A stretch of DNA of 6,595 bases from Chloroflexota bacterium (GTDB taxonomy: Bacteria > Chloroflexota > Limnocylindria > Limnocylindrales > CSP1-4): NCBI GenBank assembly GCA_027346765.1, contig DAIERN010000080.1:1-6595 (forward strand), in the 5' to 3' direction. The notes beneath the pieces are model-generated. The model ran no database searches. It was given only the letters and a program-made list of their open reading frames with translations, and had not been told where the DNA came from. Made by a program: the position numbers and the translations under genes. This document shows positions 1 through 5,809 of the stretch, piece by piece; the first letter of the stretch is position 1, and every line of letters begins with the position of its first letter.

Positions 1-734
1 CGCCCGCCGCCGCCGCCGTCTGCTGCCGGGGCAGGGGTGGGCCCCCTGCCGCCCGTGCCGCCGGCCGAACCCTGCGTAGGGCCCTGCTGGGGTTTGCCGC
101 CGCCTTCGCCGGCCTGGCCGACTACAGCGACACCGACGACGACGCGCGCACCGCGGGCACAGTTCACGGCACGCTGATGGTCGTCGCGCTGATCGTCTAC
201 CTGGTGTCGCTGTGGCTGCGCATCACGGCGCCCGTGGGCGGCGATAGGACGGTCGCGATCGTGACCCAGCTGATCGCCTACGGGATCATGCTCGCCGGCG
301 CGTACGTCGGAGGCGAGCTGGTCTACGCGCTGGGCAACATGGTCAACCGCCACGCCTGGCGTTTTGGCGCAAAGAGCGATTGGACCAAGCTCGACGTGGC
401 CGACTTACCGGACAACAAGCCCACCGCGGCGAAGGCGGGCGCGCAACAGCTGGTGGTGGTACGCGCCGGTGACACCGTGTACGCGCTGCATGCGCAGTGC
501 GCCCACGCCGGCGGGCCGCTACCGGCGGGCAAGCTCGTCGATGGCTGCATCGAGTGCCCGTGGCACGGCTCGCGCTTTGATCTCGCCACCGGCCGGCGGA
601 CGCGCGGCCCATCGACCTTCGACCAGCCGCGCTACGAGGTTCGCGCGGCGCAGGGCGGTGGCTGGGAGGTCAAGCGGGTGCTGGACCCGGCCGGCCAGAA
701 CATCGCTAACGCAGCAGCGTCACGCTCAACGTAG
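1..734 (+). CDS. DUF2231 membrane domain fused to a Rieske [2Fe-2S] domain (5' partial)
   Basis: The frame is open from base 3 to a TAG at 732-734, so the gene starts before the window. The ATG at 177 is internal, because family-like sequence (ALLGFAAAFAGLADYSDTD) lies upstream of it. That part reads as DUF2231, a small multi-helix membrane domain, with hydrophobic stretches at about 81-119, 168-230 and 264-333. A C-terminal Rieske domain follows (about 390-690), with cluster ligands in CAH and CPWH separated by 16 residues: Cys codon 498-500, His 504-506, Cys 555-557 and His 564-566. That is the Rieske CxH-x(16)-CxxH pattern. The expected role is a membrane-anchored one-electron carrier or a ferredoxin-like partner of an oxygenase or respiratory enzyme; the partner is not visible. 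The first 20 or so codons (Cys/Arg/Gly/Ala-rich) do not resemble the family, so an edge error or frameshift there is possible. The 3' end overlaps the convergent transporter gene by 29 bp. Confidence 0.85.
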   Translation, partial: PAAAAVCCRGRGGPPAARAAGRTLRRALLGFAAAFAGLADYSDTDDDARTAGTVHGTLMVVALIVYLVSLWLRITAPVGGDRTVAIVTQLIAYGIMLAGAYVGGELVYALGNMVNRHAWRFGAKSDWTKLDVADLPDNKPTAAKAGAQQLVVVRAGDTVYALHAQCAHAGGPLPAGKLVDGCIECPWHGSRFDLATGRRTRGPSTFDQPRYEVRAAQGGGWEVKRVLDPAGQNIANAAASRST

Positions 735-1632
735 CGAGCACCACGCCCACGACCTGGAACGCCCGCAGGCGTTCGCGCAGCAACAGCACGGCGAGCACGG
801 TCGTGGTCACCGGGTAGAGCGACGACAGCACCACCGCGACGCTGAACGCGTCCGCGTGCTGGGCGAGCACGAAGAACGCGTTGCCGCCCAGGTCGCCCAC
901 GCCCGCCAGCAAGAAGGTCGCCACAAGCGCGAGCCGGCTGAACGGCCAGCGATGCACGTGCGGCGTGCCCATGACGTGGCCCAGTCGCTCGCGCCACGGC
1001 GCGGGCCGCGCGCGCAGCAGCAGGTAGCCGAAGCCCACCGCGAGCATCGCCATGCCGGTGGTGCGCACGACGGCCAGCGGCCACCACAGCCCACCGCCCG
1101 CGGACGCATGGCCGATGAACACGAAGAAGCCGGCAAAGCCCAGGCCGGACAGGATGACCAGCGGCAGGTCGGCAAAGTCGAGGCGCAGCCGGCGCCGCTC
1201 GTCAGCCGTCTTTTCGCCCGCGGGCAGCGAGATGAGCACCACCGCGGCCAGCGCCAGGCCGATTCCGCCCAGGCGGGCGAGCGAGACCAGCTCGCCGTTG
1301 TAAACCGCGAGCAGCACCGGGACGCCGGCGCCGATCAGCGCCGCGAGCGGCGCGATCACGCCCATCGTGCCGCGGCCCAGCGCGTAGTAGAAGCACACCA
1401 GGCCGGACACACCGAAGGCGCCGGCAGTCACGCCAAAGATCACGGTTTCAGCCGCGGGCGCCGCCTCGCCGGTCGTCGCCACGAAGAGAAGGGCGCCGAT
1501 CCAGCCCACGAACTGGGCCGTGAACACGGCACTGAAGGTGCTGGTGTAACGGCTGATCAGCCCACCGCAGAAATCGCCCGCGCCCCACGAGATCGCGGAC
1601 AGGAGCCCAAGGACCGCGCCTCCGCCGATCAG
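706..1632 (-). CDS. EamA/DMT-superfamily transporter with a non-canonical start
   Basis: This is an integral membrane protein of about 308 residues with roughly ten hydrophobic helices in two repeated EamA halves. The second half ends in the classic pattern SSLYPVTTTVLAVLLLRERL plus a final helix. DMT-family members export or import small metabolites; the substrate cannot be read from sequence. The first possible GTG start (1527) would cut off helix 1, yet the frame continues upstream with the typical first helix (GLLSAISWGAGDFCGGLISR), so the true start is near 1630. No ATG, GTG or TTG occurs in frame between 1528 and the upstream stop at 1717-1719. The best candidate is CTG at 1632-1630, which overlaps the TGA of the upstream ATPase gene (CTGA, like the common ATGA coupling), with GGAGG 4 nt upstream. 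An ATC at 1629-1627 would have a 7-nt spacing. It is the last gene of the minus-strand operon and ends with TAG. Confidence 0.82.
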   Translation of the reverse strand: MIGGGAVLGLLSAISWGAGDFCGGLISRYTSTFSAVFTAQFVGWIGALLFVATTGEAAPAAETVIFGVTAGAFGVSGLVCFYYALGRGTMGVIAPLAALIGAGVPVLLAVYNGELVSLARLGGIGLALAAVVLISLPAGEKTADERRRLRLDFADLPLVILSGLGFAGFFVFIGHASAGGGLWWPLAVVRTTGMAMLAVGFGYLLLRARPAPWRERLGHVMGTPHVHRWPFSRLALVATFLLAGVGDLGGNAFFVLAQHADAFSVAVVLSSLYPVTTTVLAVLLLRERLRAFQVVGVVLATLSVTLLR

Positions 1633-3854
1633 CGGTCCTCCGCCGGCCAGAGTGGCGCGGTGCTCGACCAGACCGACATCGATCCGGCCGCTGCCATGGG
1701 CCCCGCCGGCGCCGCTTCATCGCGCTCGGCCGGCGCAGGCAGGACGACGACGTTGTCGGCCAGTGCGTCAAATCGGTCGGAGGTCGTCAACAGGATGACC
1801 TGCAGGTCGTGTGACATGTCCTTGAGCAGCGCCAGCGCGCGCGTCGCCCGCTCGTCGTCGAAGGTCACGAACGGATCATCGAGGATGATGGGCGGGGTCG
1901 CCGGCGCCGTGACCTGGCGCACGATACCCAGGCGAGCGCACAGGTACAGCGCGTCGAGCGTGCCCTGCGACAGCCGCCGCACGTCGATCCAGCCGCCTGT
2001 CTCCGGTGAGTGGACGCTGAAGGTGAGCGTCGCCTCGTCGACGCGCAAGCGGCGGTAGCGGCCGCCGCTGATGCGCTCGATGTCGCGCGCCATGCGGCCC
2101 TCGAGGAACCGCGCGGCTTTCTTCATCGTGCCCAGCTCGGCGGCATTCAACGTCGCGAGCACGTCCTCGTAGATGCGCAGCCGCCGTTCTGCGGCGGCGA
2201 GGTTCTCCTCTGCCGTGGCGAGTGCCTCGGCGTCGGCCGTGACCTTCTCGGCGTCGACCTCGTTGGCGTTGACGCGCGCCTGGGCCTGCGCCTCAGCACT
2301 GATCGCGGCCTCGCGCTCGGCGGCAAGCCGCGTCATGGCCAGCTGGCAGCTGTTCAGGTAGCGCTCGGGGTCCTTGCCCATCTCGCCCATTCCGGCTAGG
2401 GCGTGGCGCACCTCCTCGCCGTCCGCGGCGGCCTTGTCGCGCAGCGCGGCGACATCCTGGTCCGCGGCCTCCTCGCCCATCAGGCCGCGGTATTCGGCGC
2501 GGCGTGAGTCGATCTTGGCGACGTGATCCGTCTCCGCGGCGAGCGTCGTCTCCGCGACGGCAAGGTCAGATACGCCCAGCGCGGACATCTGGTGGGCGCG
2601 GTCCTGCTCGGCCTGGCGGACGCGCTCCGCGAGGTGGGTGCGGCCAGCCAGGCGCCGCGCGATCTCCTCTTCGCGCAACTCGTTCTGCAGCCTGATCGTG
2701 GCCTGCCGATTGCGGCGGCGGACACCCAGCCGCAGGGCAATCACGGCGATGACGACGAGCGCGGCGGCGAAGCCCAGCGCGGCCAGGGCCATGCCCATCT
2801 CGACGCCGACAAATCCGGAAATGGCGGCGCCCAGGAGCGCGACCAGCGCGACCACGACCCATGGCCGCCAGCGCGGGTTGGGGATCGCCAGGTCGTAGCC
2901 GGACAGGTCTGGCTCGGCGGCGAGCTCCGCGCGCATCTCCGACAGCCCGAACTCGAGCTTGCGCAGCTGTTCGACCGTGGCCCGCAGGACGGGCAGAGCA
3001 ACAGCCGAAGGGTGCGACTCTTCGAGCCGGCCGATGTCCTCGCGCAACTCCGCGGCATGCTTGTAGCGCGCGTACAGCTTGGTGAATTCGGTCAGTCGGG
3101 AGTTCAGCGCGACCGCTCGCTGCGCCTTCGCCGCGCCCTCACGCTGCTCGCCCAGCCGGTCGTCGAGCTCCGTCCGCGCTGCCCTCGATTCGGCCAGCGC
3201 GCGCCGATCATCTTCGAGCTGCGCCAGGGCCATCTCGCCGCGTCTCACCTGGTCGGCCAGACGCTCCACCTCGGCGCGCAGGACCTTCAGGTAGCCGGGG
3301 TACTTCGCGCCCTCGCTCTTGTAACGCTTGATCGCATCTTCGAGCTTGCGCCGCGCGGTGTGCGTGCCGCGGTCCGCGCCGCTCATGGACTGCTGCAGCC
3401 GGTCGCGCAGCGTGTTCTCGTCCTGGGCCAGGCCGGTCAGCTCCTGGTGGTGCACGCTGGCGCTCGCCCGGAAGAACTTCTCCGACGGGATGCCGGTCAA
3501 TGCCACGACTTCCTGGTCGACCCGCGCCGGATCGTTGTATGACTCATTACCCAGAGTCAGCGTGACCGTGCCCTTGCCGGCGGCGAATGCCTTGTGGATC
3601 GTGCCCGGGTGGCCGTCATCGGTGAAGTCCAAGTCGACCACCGGCTCGGCCTGCGGCTCCTGCCACGGCCGGGTGTCGTCGAGCTCCGCGCCGGTGAAGG
3701 TGGGCCGGCGGAACAGCGCCATCTCGATCGCCCGCTGCACGGTCGACTTGCCCGCCTCGTTGGCGCCACGGATGACGTTGAGGCCGGGCCGCAGGGTCAC
3801 GTCGAGCGCGCGGTGGCGGCGGAAGTTCGCGAGGCGCAGACGGGTGATGATCAT
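1629..3854 (-). CDS. SbcC/Rad50/YhaN-like ABC ATPase with coiled coils and a transmembrane hairpin
   Basis: The protein has 741 residues. The N-terminus (MIITRLRLANFRRH) is the standard start of the SMC/Rad50/RecF-type ATPase head, which supports the ATG at 3854. Walker A is GANEAGKST (30-38), followed by a Q-loop-like Gln at about 137. Charged helical arms predicted to form coiled coil span about 165-310 and 380-560. Between them are two hydrophobic segments (about 332-349 and 354-374) where Rad50 and SbcC carry a CxxC zinc hook; no CxxC is present. The C-terminal head has an ABC signature LSQGT (628-632) and Walker B IILDD (656-660). The expected switch histidine is not seen in VILLTTSDRF (686-695). 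This arrangement matches the YhaN group. It should be the ATP-driven partner of the nuclease encoded just upstream, 5 nt away, in DNA-end or break processing, here probably membrane-attached. No clear Shine-Dalgarno precedes the start, so translational coupling is likely. The last 30 or so residues are a low-complexity tail. Confidence 0.88.
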   Translation of the reverse strand: MIITRLRLANFRRHRALDVTLRPGLNVIRGANEAGKSTVQRAIEMALFRRPTFTGAELDDTRPWQEPQAEPVVDLDFTDDGHPGTIHKAFAAGKGTVTLTLGNESYNDPARVDQEVVALTGIPSEKFFRASASVHHQELTGLAQDENTLRDRLQQSMSGADRGTHTARRKLEDAIKRYKSEGAKYPGYLKVLRAEVERLADQVRRGEMALAQLEDDRRALAESRAARTELDDRLGEQREGAAKAQRAVALNSRLTEFTKLYARYKHAAELREDIGRLEESHPSAVALPVLRATVEQLRKLEFGLSEMRAELAAEPDLSGYDLAIPNPRWRPWVVVALVALLGAAISGFVGVEMGMALAALGFAAALVVIAVIALRLGVRRRNRQATIRLQNELREEEIARRLAGRTHLAERVRQAEQDRAHQMSALGVSDLAVAETTLAAETDHVAKIDSRRAEYRGLMGEEAADQDVAALRDKAAADGEEVRHALAGMGEMGKDPERYLNSCQLAMTRLAAEREAAISAEAQAQARVNANEVDAEKVTADAEALATAEENLAAAERRLRIYEDVLATLNAAELGTMKKAARFLEGRMARDIERISGGRYRRLRVDEATLTFSVHSPETGGWIDVRRLSQGTLDALYLCARLGIVRQVTAPATPPIILDDPFVTFDDERATRALALLKDMSHDLQVILLTTSDRFDALADNVVVLPAPAERDEAAPAGPMAAAGSMSVWSSTAPLWPAEDR

Positions 3855-3859
3855 CTGGT

Positions 3860-4705
3860 CTAGGCCAGCGTCACGCGGGTGGCGTCGTCGAGCAGGGCGA
3901 CGCCCAGGCGGAGGGCCTCGCGCGCCTCAGCCGCGCGATCAGCTTCGCCGCGCGTCTCGTAGTCCTCGATGCGCGCCCGGAAGTCGCGCGTCAGCGCACC
4001 CAGGATCGTGTCCGGGGGCGCGACATCTGTGTCGGGCAGCGCAACCACGGACGCGTCGCGCAGGCGCAGGCGCAGGAACGAGCCTTCGAGCTGCCGCGCC
4101 AGCTCATCGACGTTGAGGTCGAGCTCGCCTGAGCGGACGCCGACAATGCGCGCGTCCAGCACGAGATCCGGATCAGCCTGCTCGCGCAGCTGAGCGGCCA
4201 GCGCCGCCTGCGAGGCGATGGTGGCGCCGTCGAGCTCCAGCTTCTTGAAGCGCGTCCGGCCAACGGGCCGCGGTTCGATCGTCACGACGCGCTTGCCGTC
4301 GCGCTCCTCGAGGTTGACCAGCAGCACCTGGCCCGCGCCGTCCTGGTCCAGCGCCACTGGCTCGGGCGCGCCCGAGTACGCAAAGGCGACGCCCCCGGCG
4401 CGTCCCTCGCGGAACGAGTGGACGTGGCCCAGGGCGAGATAGTCGAGGCCGCTCTGGGCGATCTCGTCGTTGGTGACGATGACCTCGTCCTGCTCGAAGC
4501 GGCCGGGCTGGGCGATGGAGCCATGGATCATCCCGACCAGGTAATTGGCCGCCCGCGGGCCCGCGCCGCGCGCCTTCTCTGCCGCGGCGCGGATGGCGAT
4601 CAACGGGCTTTCCGATGCGCGCTTGGCAGGGAAGACCCGACTCAGCACGCTCACTCCCAGCTGACCAAAGTCGACCTGCTGGCGGACATCGGTCATGACG
4701 GTCAC
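3860..4705 (-). CDS. C-terminal part of an SbcD/YhaO-like DNA-repair metallophosphoesterase (gene split by a stop)
   Basis: The 281 residues from the first in-frame GTG (4705) to TAG (3862-3860) carry the later metal-binding motifs of the Mre11/SbcD/YhaO family: MIHGS (catalytic-site His, residue 61 of this piece) and GHVHS (His 94 and His 96). The capping and C-terminal regions of a YhaO-type nuclease follow. The same frame continues upstream without a stop or frameshift to 4771, where it meets the TAG at 4772-4774. Beyond that lies the N-terminal half. No Shine-Dalgarno precedes the GTG, and the piece lacks DxH, GDxxD and GTHD, so it would not be an active enzyme alone. Together the halves give about 397 codons, close to the 400 or so usual for YhaO. 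The gene sits 5 nt upstream of the YhaN-like ATPase. The family identity is firm. Whether the organism really carries the stop is not known. Confidence 0.85.
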   Translation of the reverse strand: MTVMTDVRQQVDFGQLGVSVLSRVFPAKRASESPLIAIRAAAEKARGAGPRAANYLVGMIHGSIAQPGRFEQDEVIVTNDEIAQSGLDYLALGHVHSFREGRAGGVAFAYSGAPEPVALDQDGAGQVLLVNLEERDGKRVVTIEPRPVGRTRFKKLELDGATIASQAALAAQLREQADPDLVLDARIVGVRSGELDLNVDELARQLEGSFLRLRLRDASVVALPDTDVAPPDTILGALTRDFRARIEDYETRGEADRAAEAREALRLGVALLDDATRVTLA

Positions 4706-4771
4706 CAGGTTGCTGTCGGGCGGCGCACCGGCGAGCTGGACGAGGTCAAAGGCGCGATCGATCGAGGCCGG

Positions 4772-4774
4772 CTA
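4772..4774 (-). other. In-frame TAG stop interrupting the SbcD/YhaO-like gene
   Basis: The minus strand reads GAC TGC TAT TAG CCG GCC, giving D-C-Y-stop-P-A. Frame and protein similarity are continuous on both sides, so this is a single nonsense codon and not a frameshift. A glutamate GAG would need one G-to-T change. Three other genes here (Rieske, transporter and this nuclease at its natural end) terminate with TAG, which argues against TAG being a sense codon. Confidence 0.85.
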
Positions 4775-5053
4775 ATAGCAGTCATGAGTGCCGGGAACGA
4801 TGACCACCGGAATGTGGCGCTTGACGAGCTTCGACAGCTCCGCCGCCGCACGTTCGACCGAGCGCCGCGGCTGGCTGTTGGAGTCGAACAGGTCGCCGCA
4901 GATCAATACCAGGTCAACCGACTCGGTCAGGGCGAGATCGATCGCGCGGGCGAACGCCGCGAACTGGCGCTCGCGTTGGTCGGCAGCCTTGGGGCCCAGG
5001 TCGTCATGGCGCGCGCCCAGGTGCACGTCGGCCATGTGCAACAGGCGTGGCAT
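4772..5053 (-). CDS. N-terminal part of the SbcD/YhaO-like metallophosphoesterase (ends at a premature TAG)
   Basis: This piece of 93 residues starts at ATG 5053 (MPRLLHMADVHLG). That start is preferred over a TTG at 5116, because family members begin within a few residues of the first metal motif. It contains the calcineurin-type metal ligands: DVH (Asp 9, His 11), GDLFD (Asp 54, Asp 57) and GTHD (His 90, Asp 91). The stop comes two residues after GTHD, in the middle of the catalytic domain. In-frame codons after it read PASIDRAFDLVQLAG, which continues the expected helix after the GTHD motif. It is the first gene of the minus-strand operon. A Shine-Dalgarno is weak: AGAGAGG lies about 14 nt upstream, further than usual. 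Full function would be a Mn-dependent nuclease acting with the downstream ATPase on DNA ends. The product as written would be non-functional. Confidence 0.83.
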   Translation of the reverse strand: MPRLLHMADVHLGARHDDLGPKAADQRERQFAAFARAIDLALTESVDLVLICGDLFDSNSQPRRSVERAAAELSKLVKRHIPVVIVPGTHDCY

Positions 5054-5095
5054 GCGGCTCGCGTCTACCTCTCTTGCCCGGACTTCTGCCTCGAA

Positions 5096-5113
5096 CGGTG
5101 CGGGCCCGCACCG
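5096..5113. promoter_or_regulatory. Perfect 18-bp palindrome upstream of the nuclease operon
   Basis: The sequence CGGTGCGGGCCCGCACCG equals its own reverse complement over all 18 bases. It lies 43-60 bp upstream of the nuclease ATG at 5053, in the likely leader or promoter region. This could be an operator for a dimeric repressor. With no loop it is a poor hairpin. If translation began at the TTG at 5116, it would instead be coding. Regulator and function are unknown. Confidence 0.4.
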
Positions 5114-5232
5114 CAATTTCTGGCGTCAATTCTGACATCCGGTCGGGGTGGGCAAACATGGGCAGGAAGTCCTACGGGCGACCGCGGCGACGAATCCGCC
5201 GGTGAGTCGGCCGGGTCTGAGGCGAGGCCCGT

Positions 5233-5253
5233 GGTAACCTTTTGGCCGTTACC
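5233..5253. promoter_or_regulatory. Spaced inverted repeat GGTAAC-N9-GTTACC
   Basis: Two perfect 6-bp arms are separated by 9 bp, with a T-run in the spacer, in an otherwise GC-dominated stretch about 155 bp before the zinc-ribbon start. The layout resembles an operator for a dimeric regulator or a small stem-loop. Six-bp arms can occur by chance, so confidence is low. Confidence 0.25.
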
Positions 5254-5391
5254 GGTGCGCCCAGTCCATGGATCTCGGCACAGCACCAGGATTGCGCGGC
5301 GCCCGGCCTTTTCGATCAGACGCCTCGCATTTCGTGGTTGCCTGCGTGGTCCGGCTGAACGCCTCGGTCGGTATCGCCAATCGCTGACCAC

Positions 5392-5398
5392 GGGGAGG
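5392..5398 (+). promoter_or_regulatory. Shine-Dalgarno of the zinc-ribbon gene
   Basis: GGGGAGG is followed by a 9-nt spacer and then GTG at 5408-5410. It is the strongest ribosome-binding site in the window and fixes the start of the zinc-ribbon gene, since the frame itself is open far upstream. Confidence 0.75.
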
Positions 5399-5407
5399 TC
5401 CAGGCTC

Positions 5408-5758
5408 GTGTCCTACGCAGATCGAACTCTTACTTGTGCTGATTGCGGCGTCGAGTTCATTCACTCGTCAGCCGACCAGGAGTTCTACGCCCAGAAAGGC
5501 TTCGCCTCAGACCCCAAGCGCTGCCCGTCATGCCGCGCGTCGCGGCGCCAGATGCGCGAGACGACCAGCGGTTTCGACGTGCGCGAGATCGGCGGGCCGC
5601 GCGGCTACGAGCGCGGCGATTACCGCCCGCAGCGTGAGTACTTCGCGGTGATCTGCTCCAAGTGCGGCAACGCGGCCCAGGTGCCGTTCAAGCCGCGCCA
5701 GGACAAGCCGGTGTACTGCTCGGACTGCTTCCGCGACGTGCAGGGCGTCGCCGGCTAA
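5408..5758 (+). CDS. Small protein with two CxxC zinc-ribbon modules
   Basis: The protein has 116 residues, starting at GTG 5408 and ending with TAA at 5756-5758. The N-terminal module TCADCGVEF...RCPSCRASRR has Cys 10, 13, 39 and 42. It fits a probable zinc-ribbon family (zf_Tbcl-like, from memory) common in Chloroflexota and Firmicutes. A charged linker rich in Arg, Gly and Tyr (about 43-77) follows. The C-terminal module has Cys 83, 86, 104 and 107 as CSKC-x17-CSDC, the CxxC-x17-CxxC pattern. Each module should bind one zinc. The basic linker suggests binding of nucleic acid or the ribosome, but no function is established that I can name. The protein is cytoplasmic, with no signal peptide or membrane segment. 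It is a single-gene unit, divergent from the nuclease operon and convergent with the sulfotransferase gene 32 bp away. Confidence 0.87.
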   Translation: MSYADRTLTCADCGVEFIHSSADQEFYAQKGFASDPKRCPSCRASRRQMRETTSGFDVREIGGPRGYERGDYRPQREYFAVICSKCGNAAQVPFKPRQDKPVYCSDCFRDVQGVAG

Positions 5759-5761
5759 ACC

Positions 5762-5809
5762 GCCGCGACCGGTCAGGCGGCCGCGACCGGTCAGGCGGCC
5801 GCGACCGGT
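5762..5809. repeat. 18-bp tandem repeat, about 2.7 copies, between convergent genes
   Basis: Units of 18 bp start at 5762, 5780 and 5798; the third copy is cut after 12 matching bases. Each full unit contains GACCGGTC, and unit junctions create GCGGCCGC; both are self-complementary. Adjacent GACCGGTC copies (5767-5774 and 5785-5792) could pair as an 8-bp stem with a 10-nt loop. The repeat covers the gap between the zinc-ribbon and sulfotransferase genes and includes the last codons and TGA of the latter (PVAAA-stop). It may serve as a bidirectional terminator-like structure, but no U-tract follows. Confidence 0.7.

Larger units (their letters stand above)
5054..5407. promoter_or_regulatory. 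Divergent intergenic region between the nuclease operon and the zinc-ribbon gene
   Basis: These 354 bp hold no convincing gene. A plus-strand frame open through it (from 4418) is antisense to the nuclease upstream and shows no family resemblance before 5408. The region must hold promoters for both directions, but I see no convincing -35/-10 pair on either strand. Two inverted repeats stand out: a perfect palindrome at 5096-5113 and a spaced repeat at 5233-5253. The part nearest the zinc-ribbon gene ends in a strong Shine-Dalgarno. Confidence 0.5.

Noticed and set aside
364..2058. Plus-strand open frame of 564 codons
   Set aside because: It is antisense to the transporter and the ATPase and overlaps the Rieske gene in another frame. 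The product is Arg/Ala/Gln/His-rich with no family resemblance, typical of a GC-rich shadow frame.
2523..3542. Plus-strand open frame of 339 codons
   Set aside because: It lies wholly antisense to the well-supported YhaN-like ATPase; composition is biased and no motif is visible.
4772..4774. TAG as pyrrolysine or a reassigned sense codon
   Set aside because: TAG ends three genes in this window at the expected places, no pyrrolysine-type context is known for this family, and a second interruption uses TAA.
5054..5116. TTG start giving the nuclease 21 extra N-terminal residues
   Set aside because: The ATG at 5053 puts the DVH motif at residue 9, as the family expects; the extension contains the 18-bp palindrome and shows no similarity.
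5282..5400. Sigma-70-type promoter for the zinc-ribbon gene
   Set aside because: TTGCCT (5338-5343) and TATCGC (5372-5377) were considered, but the 28-bp spacing is too long and no better pair was found.
4418..5407. Long N-terminal extension of the zinc-ribbon protein
   Set aside because: The frame is open, but this stretch is antisense to the nuclease and shows no domain. The GTG at 5408 has a strong Shine-Dalgarno and gives the usual short protein.
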